Of a stretch of DNA of 55,225 bases, positions 1-11,042 are shown piece by piece. The stretch comes from Podaxis mareebaensis (Eukaryota > Basidiomycota > Agaricomycetes > Agaricales > Agaricaceae): contig JAEUWP010000211.1 in the NCBI GenBank assembly GCA_018524725.1, forward strand, positions 1 to 55,225. Direction: 5' to 3'. The translations under genes were made by a program, and so were the position numbers. The notes below the pieces were generated by a model. That model had not been told where the DNA came from. It saw only the letters and a list, made by a program, of their open reading frames with translations, and did no database searches. The stretch's first letter is position 1, and every line of letters starts with the position of its first letter.

Positions 1-88
1 ATTAGTAAGATAACAAATATACACAATCAACTGTGTTCGATCCAACACGAGGCTAGCTAAAATTTATCCATCTATCACACTTGACATT

Positions 89-1090
89 ATGAGCAGCAAC
101 CTCCACATTGAAATTGATCTGGCTACCCTTCTTTCCCCCGATTCACTTTCTCCGAATTGCCCTCTAGCTCCATGGATTATTCTGATCACCACTCCTGAGA
201 TCGAACCACCCTCCAAGGGTCATGAACAATGGACCAACCTCCACAACACCGCTACCCATATTCAGAACCCTGAATACAACACCCCATCTGAGCACCACGA
301 CGAATATTGCATTCATTTCGTGAAACAAATGGCGACACTCGCCCTATCCTACCTACGTGAGGTATCACCTCAGTCAATCCCCAGAATCGTGGATCTGACA
401 TCCACTCCCGAACCACTCAATCGAGAACTGACTCCACGTCCAAAACTGCCTCAAGGAAGACCATTCGACTTTACATATCAAACCGACCCCTTCCTTAACA
501 AAGGACTCATCACTGAAGAGAAGTTACCTCTTCAACAACAACCCGACATCTCTCTCTTCCCTTCGCTCTACCACGTTATCAACAAACTTTGAAGGTCAGA
601 AAACCCAATAGCCAATGTACCCGACTGGGAGCAAAAAGTTATCAATCGAACCCTTCCCCTCAATAAAGTCGCCCTACTCCCTACGTCGCTTCAATGGGCA
701 TACGAAAACGGATGTTGGAAATGCAGGTCAGTAGGACATCTGGGATACCAATGTCCGAAATATTCCTGTAGGTTCTGTAACAGAAACGGTCACTACAGTT
801 GGAAATGCAAAAAGCGTCCTCACTCACCCATCACTCCCTCGCCACACCTCATACTGATGCAATGAATGCCTGCAACTACAATTCGGAAGTATTGCCATTA
901 TACAAAGAATGGTAGAGTTTTAGGACAACGACAATGACAAAATCCTTTAATTGGACAATCAAATGTTCAATTACCTCCTCCAGTAGAAAGAAACACAAAT
1001 GCTATACAAAATCCAACTACTGCGTATTACTATAATGAAGAACAACAAAAATTAGATATCAGAACCATATTCCCTAGTAACCAACAGTAG
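89..1090 (+). pseudogene. Gag-like retroelement remnant with two CCHC zinc knuckles
   Basis: One reading frame runs from the ATG at 89 to a TAG at 1088-1090 and is interrupted only by three TGA codons, at 590-592, 863-865 and 935-937. The first 167 codons are Pro/Glu-rich with no domain I recognise. After the first stop the same frame encodes two adjacent CX2CX4HX4C zinc knuckles (about 713-815), the hallmark of Gag-type nucleic-acid-binding proteins of LTR retrotransposons and of some LINE ORF1 proteins. The tail after 938 is Gln/Asn/Pro-rich. No protease, reverse transcriptase or integrase follows, so this is a Gag-only or truncated element. All three stops are TGA, as expected if CGA arginine codons lost a methylated CpG cytosine. 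A stop-codon-tolerant domesticated gene is possible but less likely. Confidence 0.6.
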
Positions 1091-1845
1091 GATAGTATTT
1101 TGAAAATGTGGACATTTTCTATAGGAAAAGGATTGTGTTATGAACTTAGTAAATGTTTGCTATACATTTACTAAATATGTTTTCATTCTATTTGTCTCTT
1201 GTTTTATTTGAAAGCTTTAATCTTTAGCTTATTTGTTCTATATCTTTCATTCATCAATTATGCTTATGTAATATCAAAAGTTGTACAACTTTTATGGATT
1301 GATAAGCTTTCACGTTATTATTAGAAAAGAAGACTTCTTTGATAAAGAACTTTTTGTATTGAACTATTATTAGTAGAATCATGCTTCCTTTGTTCCGAGT
1401 CAATCTCCAAGTCAAGCCTCAGTGCCTTAAGAACTTCCAGAAAGTTCTAATGTAGATATATATTTAGATACACTGTAAAGTATATAAGTCGTCGACACTA
1501 ACAAGTAGAAAGCATTGTTTCTACTTGGTTAGGTGGAGACTCGAATATAAGTCTTTATCAACAATTAGTGATATGATCTAAGTTGTCTCTCTAATATCTA
1601 TCACTCTCTAAGTTGCTTAAGTCTTATATTGAGGAAGTAGACATATTGTGCGACTATAAGTAATAGTTATCTTGACGCGTTGACTCTGTCAGTGCTTAAA
1701 GGTAATCTATCCATTAGTACACGAGAAGTCTCCTTTGATACAATCTTCGGATACATATCGGGCCTCTTTACAGACTGAAGCAGCCTCACTATAACACCTC
1801 ACATGTTTTCTTCTTCATCTGCCAATCATGAATAGCCTTTGGAAG
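1091..1845. other. AT-rich gene-free stretch, possibly LTR-derived
   Basis: This stretch is clearly more AT-rich than the rest of the window and has no convincing open frame. A perfect 10-bp inverted repeat (1146-1155 and 1165-1174, 9-nt loop) lies just after the Gag remnant. The position directly downstream of Gag suggests untranslated sequence or a long terminal repeat, but the window cuts the left end of the element, so no second copy is available to prove an LTR. Confidence 0.35.
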
Positions 1846-3287
1846 TCAGTCTGAAGTAACAAAGCAGAGACCGCGCTGGTGATATTCCTTTACAGGGTTT
1901 AGGGGATTGACTAAGAATAGGCTAGTACCATGCCAATGCCAGGGACGCCAAGCAATAAGTGTATTCACAGTGGCTTGGATCTGTATGCCATGAGAGGCAA
2001 TATAGAAGTGACCACCTATGTCGATACTACTCACATCAGGGTCGTGCTCACGAGACATAGTCAGTGAAATAGCCCAGTTGTGAGGCTGGTTCTCCATATG
2101 AATATGCCTATAGTAAAAATAAGCACTAGTGTGATAGGGAGAATTGACTACACACCAGCAGTAGTTTTCTGCCATAACACCTGTCGGAGGTGCAAGCTCA
2201 GCATTATGGAACTCAAAATCCTTTCCATTGATATCAATGTGATATGATCCAAGGCCATCGTGATTGGGGTCCATTGTTCCCTTGGCATCCATGCGGTATA
2301 TTCCTAACAGCTCAATAAAAGTGATATAGTCTTGAATGATTTCATCAGGAAGGAGAACACAGGCCAGACTCCACAGAACAGCAAAAGCAGAGCTAGCATC
2401 ATAGTTGATGCGCTCATGTTCTGCAAAGTTGCTCTTGCAGAAGCGCATGTTTTGGACCCAGTCAAGCATTGGCCTATTCTGCAAGCCTGCAGATAAGCCC
2501 ATTTGTGATATGTGACCCATGTTTTCTTTCTGTACAAAATTAGGTCAGAAAAGCATGATGCTAACAACTAGCACTTACCCTAATAGAGTTGTGCATAGCA
2601 ACAGTCTCCTTAATAGATTTGTCCATAAATTCAATGACCCCTTTATCAGTGCAGGCCCCCCAAATCACTACAGCCACAATTTGTGAGCCCAGGTCTTGAT
2701 CGTCTATGAAGATGGCACTCTCAGAGGGGGAAAGGTCATAGGTGAGTAAAGCAGGGTTGACAGTGCAAGTGAATTTGTGTGGGTTTCGGCTATCCAATGG
2801 TACCTTCTCATAGATAAATGCTGCATTTCACTCGAATATTTTGTGTTTCACAAGCATAGAGGTTGGGGGGTGGATAGGGGGAATCAAGTTTTGCACAAAC
2901 AAGGTGGGGGATACTTGCAAGGAATGCTGGTTTGACAATTGATTTGGGGTGCAGCCATGCACTGAGAAGGAGAGAGTGCTTCTCAATCTGGTGCTGAAGC
3001 CGCTCCTCTGCCCAGGCCATTAACACAGTTTCCAAGAGAGGTGAAATCATTGGCCTATTAGTTGGATGTCCAGCCCATGCTAAGAAATCTGTGAACAATG
3101 AGTGATAATTCTGCATTGGAAGATTTGGAGGCCAATGGTTTTGCCAAACATATGCTGCAAAGACAATTTGGCCATCAAGCCACTGGCATGAAAGAAGAAG
3201 CCAGCATGCCTCTTCATCCCATTGCACAGTGCAATAGACAGCCTCTTGGGCAGCCACAAGTGTGCGGTCAGTTTTCCTTTGCCCCAT
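1846..3287 (-). CDS. Transposon-associated 2OG-Fe(II) dioxygenase candidate (TET/JBP-like)
   Basis: Three exons read on the minus strand: 3287-2915, 2820-2579 and 2529-1846, joined by canonical introns of 94 and 49 nt, giving about 432 residues. The last exon carries what looks like the double-stranded beta-helix of an iron/2-oxoglutarate oxygenase. It has an HxE pair (HME) about 140 residues into that exon, then GGHF about 28 residues later, then WHGTS as the distal histidine block, and an Arg (YHQRG) about 17 residues after it that could hold 2-oxoglutarate. This spacing resembles the TET/JBP-like oxygenases expanded in mushroom genomes, which are known mainly beside KDZ transposons and may oxidise 5-methylcytosine. 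HxE instead of HxD is unusual. The start is the first in-frame ATG; the frame is also open up to about 3365, so an upstream exon is possible. Family assignment is an inference from motif spacing. Confidence 0.5.
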
Positions 3288-5520
3288 AAGACAGCACTGC
3301 AGGAATGCAGTGATTGGGTTATTGAGAGTGGGTGGCTGCTGGAAGGGCACTGGCTGAGCGTGCAATCAAGATTGCGATCAGCAGCAGTGGTTAACATGTG
3401 ATCTGCTGGTCTGTGGCCCATCCTTCATCCTTTCCTCCTTCACGGCTCAGCCTCTATCCTACCTATTCCTCTGCCGGCCCCTTCAACTTCCAGTCTTCCC
3501 CGTGGGTACGATCTTTTCCTGAACCTTGTCATTGACTTCAGATTTATCTACAGTCATCATTCGTGCTATTTTTCATATAGGCTCAGCCACATGCAACAGA
3601 TGTCAACAATCCCACTTACAACTGTGCGCCATCTGTAAATGGGGCTTGGTGTATTCCCCCAAGAACAGCAGAATGGAGTATCACTGAAGCCCACTCCGGT
3701 TGATTGTGCAGTGCACAGCCAACTGGCATGGCACCATTTTCACAAACTGTGACTGTGACCACACCTGTTAGCACTTTTGCACATGCATGTGCACAAACAG
3801 CGGGTGTCTGTGGAGCCACCATGTTATGGGATTCTGCTACCAGCACCCCCAGCAGCACACCACTTTTGTGGGCCAGATGTTAGAACCCAAGTGGATGCTG
3901 TGCCAGGTGTGCCAGCGGTTGATAGGTTTTGCTTGCACAATTGCATGCTACTCCAGGAATCTGGGTGGACTGCATGTGGGCAAGACTGAAGATCTGCTGT
4001 GCGCTGTGCCTGTAGTGCAAGCTCCTCCCCACACTGCTGCCTCCTCTGCCTGCTTTTCTTCTGACCTAGCCCCCCGCTGCAGCTTCCCATTGGACCTTCG
4101 CCCAGCCACCTCTGCAGTCACTGCCCCACTCCACTGTTAAAACCAAGGTTCACTCTAAAACGCCTATTCATAAAGTCTGCACTGCAGGAGACGAACATCT
4201 GCCAAACTCAGGCCTGGCACCCTTCAAAGAGAAGGGAACCAGCAGCACGAAACCCAGGCTGGAAGTTTTGGCATTAGGGCAGAATCCTGTTTCCAAGTGG
4301 ACTGAAGTGGGTATCGGTGGCCTGTGCCAGCACTGAGAAGGCCAGGGAGACTGTTTATTCACCCAAGGGTACAGTGAGTTGCAGCCTCTTCCATTGCCAG
4401 CAAGCAGTCAACTAACAGGCTGTAGATTGAGTGCATTTTGGAAGCCTCAGCCCCACTTATCCCAAATCCAGAGGTGAATCCTCATGCACTCAGCCACAGC
4501 TCTTGCATCCCCTCTTTCCAGCCTTGTGAGCACTCTGGACACAGGGGCTGCTCATCTCCACTCCATCCTCTTTTCTCCCATGCTTCTAACTGACTCCCAT
4601 ACACTACTCTAATCCACTGTGCATGCTCCCTCACCATCTTCTGCTGTCCCTCTAACTCTTCTGGGTAGTGGACTACCTGGCACTGGCACCATCGGCCCAA
4701 TTGTGGACCTGCTTCCAAGATGAAAAGCTTGTGCGGTCTCTTCCAAGTTCGCAAGTTTGTTGTACTGTGGACTTCTGTTGCTGGGGAACAGGAACCTCCG
4801 AATCCTCAGACCACAGCTGGGGTTGGAAGAAATGCAGTTGGAACAGTCCAGAGATGGGTGGGTGGAGTGGTTTGGGGGATTGATTCACAAGGAGGATGGG
4901 GTGCTGGGAAAGGAGGTTGTTTTCAAGGTGCACACAACTTCTTACCATCTAACCCCAGGTTTGTTCTGATGAACATTTCTTCTAGAAGCACTTCACTGTT
5001 ATCACTGACCTTTCACTCCTGTGAGCTTCAGTGCAGCTAGTGGTGACTTGTTTGCAGTGCTTATTTGATTCAGCTCCTGTGCCGCTTTTCCTCCATGCTT
5101 CATTTGTGGCTCCCTATTTCTTACTGTTCTCCTTGCCTCAAGAATTCTATTTGTTTTATTTTTTTCCATGTGCGGTAATTCAAGGCACCCAGGCCCTGGT
5201 ATTTCCAGTGTTTCAAGGTAGACAAATAGTGCGTATTTCTGGGACCCAGTCTAATTGTTCCCTGGTTCTGCTGCTGTGGGCCAGGGGAAATTCTGGCTTC
5301 TTGTGGAGCTGCCACAGCCTGCTGCAGATGTGGGCTTTGCACTCAAGTTCTGGGTAAGCACTTACCTGCTCTCTCTGAGCACACCCATCACCTTCGTTCC
5401 CTTGAGCCTGAGCGGTGTGCGATTATTTGTGTAGGGACTATGCTAGTGCCCCAACATTTGAAGCTGGTACTACTCGCCTGGCTGGTCTTCCTCTCTACAC
5501 TGCTGTTCCTGTCTACTGTG
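3288..5520. other. Unresolved spacer between dioxygenase and transposase
   Basis: This region lies between the two divergent genes and probably holds their promoters and perhaps further exons. On the plus strand about 3590-4140 encodes an unusually Cys/His-rich stretch (CNRCQQSH, LCAICK, WMLCQVCQ), but with stops in between. On the minus strand 4754-4482 (ending with a CPECSQGW-type sequence) and 5342-5121 look protein-like and might be upstream dioxygenase exons or remnants. I could not join any of them to a gene. Confidence 0.3.
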
Positions 5521-8500
5521 ATGCTGTCAGGCCAGCCAGCTGGTCATACATGCGTTCTGTCTTGTGGCAGAAATTATACCAAGTCAGGCTCACTCTCCTG
5601 GCACCAAATATCCTGTCTGCACTTTCTGCAAAACTGCCAGTGCTCTCAAGAGGTTCATTCCAATAGAAAGCCCCCAAAGATTCCTCACACCCAGAATCCT
5701 AGTGAGCCAGCAAAGGTGAATCCTACCATTAATGGCATTTAACCTCAGAATTCACCACTGCTTTCCTAGTCACCTGAGCTCCTCAGTTCTCATACTGTTC
5801 ATGAAATGCACGCACCATTAGCAGAGGTCCCTGGAAGTACAGAAGCCCATGGTTATGGCTTGGAGAGACATATGGAGCCACCCAATCCCTGTGGTCCTCC
5901 CCCTCTCACAGCTTCTGGATGGCCCTGCTGCAACTACTGCAGACCAAAGCAGTTTCAAGACACACTACCCCAGCCTCCCACCCCAGCCCCACTGCCAGTA
6001 GATGATCCATGCACAGAGTCTGGACCCCTACAAGGAGCCATTCGCTGCATTATACTTATTGTATGCAATTGTCTTTGCACAGTGGTGAACCAGTTTGGTC
6101 TATGGTGCGACTATCCCCACTGCCCATCATATGATCCTGATTGCTATCTTTCAATCAATGACCTTTCAAGTTCCTATTCCACCACTACACCTCCCTCCAG
6201 TAGCACTCAAGCTCAGGTCTTTTCCAACACCACTCCTGAAAAACCTTCACATTGGCCTTTTGCCAACCCTACCATTCATGGATTCATGGCATGGCTTAAC
6301 AATGGTCACAGTACAAAATCTGAGTCAGATGCAAATTCTCTGGTCTGGGATTGGGTCTTACAGCCATATTTTCGGGCCAAAGACATGGTCAACTTTGATG
6401 CGTGGCACGAAAACAAGAGAATGGATGAAGAAGTTGCAAAAACAGGCTTCAGGAGCAAGTTTCAAGAGACTTCAGTTGAAATTGATGTTCCCTCAGGATC
6501 GCCAAGTATTCCCCTGCAAAAATTCACTGTTCCTGGACTACTTCATCGCAAACTCACTTCACTAATCTACGACGCCTTCAATGATCCCCTTGCTCACCTG
6601 ATTCATTACTCTCCCTTCAAACTCTTCCACAATACTCAAGCTGGTGATGAGCACATTTATGGAGAGCTCTTCACATCAGATGCATTTCTGGAGGAGCATG
6701 AAGATGTCCAGCAGCATGGAAAACTCCCTTGGGATAATCCCCACTGCAAGTGCGAAAAGGTGGTAGCTGCACTCATGTTCGCCTCAGATGCTACTCACCT
6801 AGCCAACTTTGGCAATGCTAAAGCCTGGCTAGTCTACGTTATGCTGGGAAACCTCTCAAAGTATATATGCTCTCAGCCAAATTCTGGTGCTATGCACCAC
6901 CTAGCATACATACCCTCAGTAAGTTTTGCATTCCATATTCACATCACCTTCACTAACCTTGGGTTGTTCTAGCTCCCAGACTCCTTCCAGTATTTTGTGT
7001 CATCCTTTCACTCCTCTTGGCACTCCCAGAAGGCTGATATCCTGGCCCACTGCCACTGCGAATTGATTCACGCAGCTTGGAGCATCTTGCTTGATGATGA
7101 CTTTATTCATGCGTACCACTATGGAATTGTCATCAAGTGTATTGATGGCATTGAACACCACATATACCCCTGCATATTCACATATTCAGGTGATTATCCT
7201 GAAAAGTCAGTTGCACATTCCAATTTCACATATTCAGGAGCCATTTACTTGTACTTCTCTAGGGTTCTGATAGCCACGATTCGCGACAAAGGCCTCTTCC
7301 CATGTCCCCAGTGCCTCATATCTAAACATGAACTACAGAACCTTGGCCTAAAGTGTGATAAAGCCATTCGAAAAGAGAAGGCCCAGTCATACCAGGTTGA
7401 CAAGGTTGTTACAGCTCACCATGTAATCTATACCCGTGGTCTGTCTTTGCACAGTGCACCTGTTGAGGCCTTGTTGCAAAATATTTCAGGTGTACCAACT
7501 ATTGTATGTACCCATTTGCTCATCCTAGTTACTGGATAACTGATAAAAGGCCTGATTCACAGAATGCCTTTGCTCATTGCCTTGGGGAGCACTTTGACCC
7601 ATCAAAAATGCTCATGGTTGATCTTCTCCATGAGATCGAACTTGAGACTTGGAAAACTTTATTTTCTCATCTTGTCCGAATCCTTTATGCTGCAAGTAGT
7701 AATGGGAACAATCTGGTGACTGAATTAGATGAGTGGTGAGCACCTGTTCATCATATTCTGATTGTGAAGTATTTACTCTGGCCAATTTATTATATCTGCA
7801 GATATCACACAATCTCACCATTTGGGAGCAGAATACACTGTTTTTCATCCAACAGTTCAGAAATGAAAAAGATGGCTGCTTGCAACTATGAAGATCTCCT
7901 CCAGGTAAGCCAATATTCGATTCATGCAAAGGTGGGCTGGATAACATACACATTTACCAGTGTGCTCTTCCGTGTTTTGAAGGGTTATTAACTGAACCAC
8001 ACAACAAACATCTGGTTAAGCTGCTATATCACTTTGCAGAGTGGCATGCCCTTGTGAAATTGCAGATGCATATGACAAGTTCCCTTGACTTTCTCAGTGG
8101 TCTCACAAAGGAGCTTGGAAATTTACTCCACCACTTCCAAAATCACACATGCAATAGTTTCACAACTTTAGAGCTCCCCCATGAGGCAGCAGCACGGCAG
8201 TGCCAGGCTGCTAACCAAACCCATGGCATGGTCTTGGGCCCCTCAGATGCTTTACACCAGAGGCGCACACAGACACTTAACCTGGCCACTGTCAAGTTTC
8301 ACTTCATGGGAGATTATGTAGCACAAATCTGCCAGTTTGGAACAACTGATTCCTATTCAATGCAGCTAGTATGTTTTATGCACTAAACTGTTGGTTTGTC
8401 CTAATGCCCAAGATTGTCTTGCAGGCTGAACAATCACACTGCACAATCAAGAGACTTTATGGTACTACGAACAAGAAAGATGCACTCTGACAGATTGGCA

Positions 8501-9670
8501 AGAAGCATGTGTACTCTCAAGCTCTCCATGCTCTTGAAAAGCAAGAGAAGAGTGAAGCTAGTAAACCAGAGCTTATTTCAAAGCACCACATCATTTCGCA
8601 CTCTACTGATTGTCCCATCAACATATACACATTTGTTCGTGATGGTACTGACCCAGCAAAGGCAGTAAGACTCTATTCTGTCCCATCACTGCCAATCTCA
8701 TGCATAAACCAGGCATTCATTGCAAAGCTCAAGAACCATCTATTGGGCCATATCTTAGACTGCAAATTTGATGGTGACATGCACGAGGATTTCACAGACA
8801 ATGACCACAATACTATTTATATCAGAAATAACAACATTTTTCGGCATCAAACAGTGCACATAAACTATACCACATACGATGTTTGGTGTGACTATGATAC
8901 CATTAACCCCCGAAATCAGCCTTTCTGCATGGTCGCTTCTCCAGAAACAGAGAATCTCCCAACTGCTCACCCCTTCCGGTATGCGGCTGTCATTGGGACC
9001 TTCCATGCTGAAGTGCATCACACTGGAATCCATGCCTGTGACTTTAGCTGGAGAATCATGGATTTCCTTTGGGTGCATTGGTTGGGGGTTGAGCCTGACT
9101 ACACTATAGATCACCACCTAGCCAGACTTCCGAAATTTGGCTTTGTTCCAGACACCAATGATTTTGCATTCAGCTTCCTTGATCCAGCACTTGTCATCCG
9201 CGGCTGTCACCTGTTACCAGTCTTTGCTGCAGGATGCACAGGGAAGCTATTACATTGCAAGGGACCCACTGAGGCTAGGCAGAATGGGGAGGTGGATGAT
9301 TGGACAAATTACTATGTCAACATGTGTGGACCAAATTTTGCTTTTGTCAAGATAACATGACCACTTATGCACCTTAACCAGATTTAGTGACCATGACATG
9401 TATATGCATCACATAGGGATGGGTATCAGCCATGTTGATGGCACTGCAGCAGGTTCAAACCATGTGAGACTGTGGGCCAGTGGTGGCCTCAGTGACAACC
9501 ATGAAGGCAATGAAGACCAAGCTGTGGGCAAAGACAGCATGGATGAGAGGGAAACTGAGGGCGAAGATGTACATGGTACTGATTCGGATGTACTGGATGA
9601 CTTAACCGATGATGAAGATGGGAGCCAAGACAGCAGATCAGATAGTGAAGGCAAATATGGCACTCTGTAG
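5521..9670 (+). pseudogene. Plavaka-type DNA transposase, one in-frame stop
   Basis: Ten exons can be joined by GT..AG introns: 5521-5715, 5770-6918, 6973-7205, 7263-7503, 7563-7732, 7802-7904, 7961-8368, 8425-8664, 8713-9323 and 9388-9670 (1211 codons). The first exon has a C/C/H/C finger (CVLSCGRNY..SLSWHQISC). The body matches Plavaka transposases from memory of the family: HWPFANP, the YGELF and VAALMFASDATH blocks, LPDSF, DDDFIHAYHYGIVIKC, YPEK, CPQCL, LLHEIELETWK, SEMKKMA, EPHN, HFMGDYV, NYTTYD and MDFLWVHWLG. Plavaka are cut-and-paste elements related to CACTA/EnSpm. The only break found is TGA at 8488-8490, where relatives usually have Arg, so probably CGA to TGA. The 7732/7802 join needs a weak GTGGTG donor; the stronger GTGAGC donor would create a stop. 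The C-terminus is acidic. Terminal inverted repeats were not found. Confidence 0.85.
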
Positions 9671-10037
9671 TACCTTCAATTTTTGTAATACACCTAATCC
9701 CTGGTGAAGTCAAAAGTTGGTGCTTTGATCTCAGGTGCGGTGCACTGCAAAAAGGCACCACAAGAATCAACACCCAGGCACCATGCTGAGACTATGGAAC
9801 ACAAGTGCAGCCAGGAACTCACCATAATGGCAAAGAAACGATAATGCGTGAACCCTTGTAGAACGGCACGTTTCAAGCTGAGGCGCAGTCACCAGAAATG
9901 CACCCAAGTGATTGAAGCCTCACCATATTCCTGCATTATGGTGTGCAAACACCATCCAAACACCACACTTTACCACCATTCCTTCCAGTGGTAAGCTAGT
10001 TCAAGTATGGCGTATGGAATATAATCCATGGTCATCC
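9671..10037. other. 3' flank of the transposase, no gene seen
   Basis: No open frame of note. The stretch is rich in short CACCA/ACACC words and may be the subterminal part of the Plavaka element, but I could not pair it with an inverted copy on the left side. Confidence 0.25.
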
Positions 10038-10116
10038 ATGATCATGCTGTCCCGTTTGTAGTAGCTAGTCTATTGCAATAAATGTTGATTTAAAAAAAAA
10101 AAAAATGATCATGCTG
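10038..10116 (+). mobile_element. Tiny retroposed mRNA 3' end with target-site duplication
   Basis: The 12-base word ATGATCATGCTG occurs at 10038-10049 and again at 10105-10116. The 55 bases between them end in a run of 13 A (10092-10104), and an AATAAA polyadenylation signal lies at 10077-10082, ten bases before the A-run. Direct repeats of this length flanking a poly-A-tailed insert are the signature of target-primed reverse transcription by a LINE machinery. The insert is too short to be a LINE or SINE and looks like the last ~42 bases of an mRNA plus its tail. The source gene is not visible in this window. Confidence 0.8.
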
Positions 10117-11042
10117 CACCAGAACTGAATTGGACTGCCAGCCCTAAATGTTATATCTGGTTTCCCAAAATTTAGTGATGGTAATTACGTCGTAGGTACA
10201 ATTAAGATAAATAATACCTGTACTCGAGAACGTACGACGGGGCTTGATGTTCGGATCGCCATGTGTTTGCCCGAGGTCCGAAATCCAACAGATGGAAGTG
10301 AAAGTGCAGGGAATGGGACAGACCGGGGGTGTTGGTCCTCGTAAATCACACTCGACCAGACATGAAAGGCAGAGTACGGCGTCAGGGAAGTTTGTATCTT
10401 TAGCTTGGTTGGCGTGAAGGGGCGGCATTGGAGACTCGGACGATTGTTTGCTGTGGTTAAGGCCGGAATGGATGCTGGTGGAGGATCTGGGCGATACGGC
10501 CGCCTGTAGGAGTTGAAGCGGCAACCCGAGTCCAAGCGCGAGTCCAAAAGGCAGCAAGGCCACTACACATACCTCAGACGAAGAGAATGAAGGCGAGAAC
10601 GAGAAAGGGATAGAGAGAGTTGTGCACGCTGCAGTTTGTTAGTAACTGTCTCGATCAAATAACACATGCGACATTACATGGTGCGCGACGGTGGCGTAAA
10701 CTTCACATCACAATGAACCTAAGTTACAGAAGATGAGTTGTGCTGGACTCAGTAGAGTTAATATGTTTAGCTGTGACTTGTCCAAGACTACTCGGCTTGA
10801 CCACCAGCTGGTGCTATGCACCGCCAAGTACGTTCCACGAGATTGCCCTTTCATTTTCGCTCTTATAACAGGAGCTAATTGGACATGAACTTAGTAGCTA
10901 AGATCCTTGAGGATAAGTAATATAATAAATGGTTTGCGAGTGCCTCAAGGATGCAGTGGCTGTGCAGTGCATGAGGCTTACATGTTGGCTCGACTCGGTG
11001 ACTGCCAACTTCGTTCACCCACTACTACTATGTCGATGGGCC
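10117..11042. other. Intergenic; weak minus-strand open frame at 10563-10144
   Basis: A minus-strand frame at 10563-10144 begins without an ATG, starts hydrophobic and then carries several cysteines (LCLSCLVEC, CPIPC). It has no family resemblance I can name and overlaps a competing frame, so I do not call it a gene. The rest probably holds the upstream region of the secreted-protein gene at 11043. Confidence 0.25.

Noticed and set aside
9671..10037. Terminal inverted repeat of the Plavaka element
   Set aside because: CACCA-rich words are present but no inverted partner could be located between 1 and 5500.
10144..10563. Minus-strand frame with hydrophobic start and cysteines as a secreted protein gene
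   Set aside because: No ATG start, competing frame of equal length on the same strand, no splice partner and no family resemblance.
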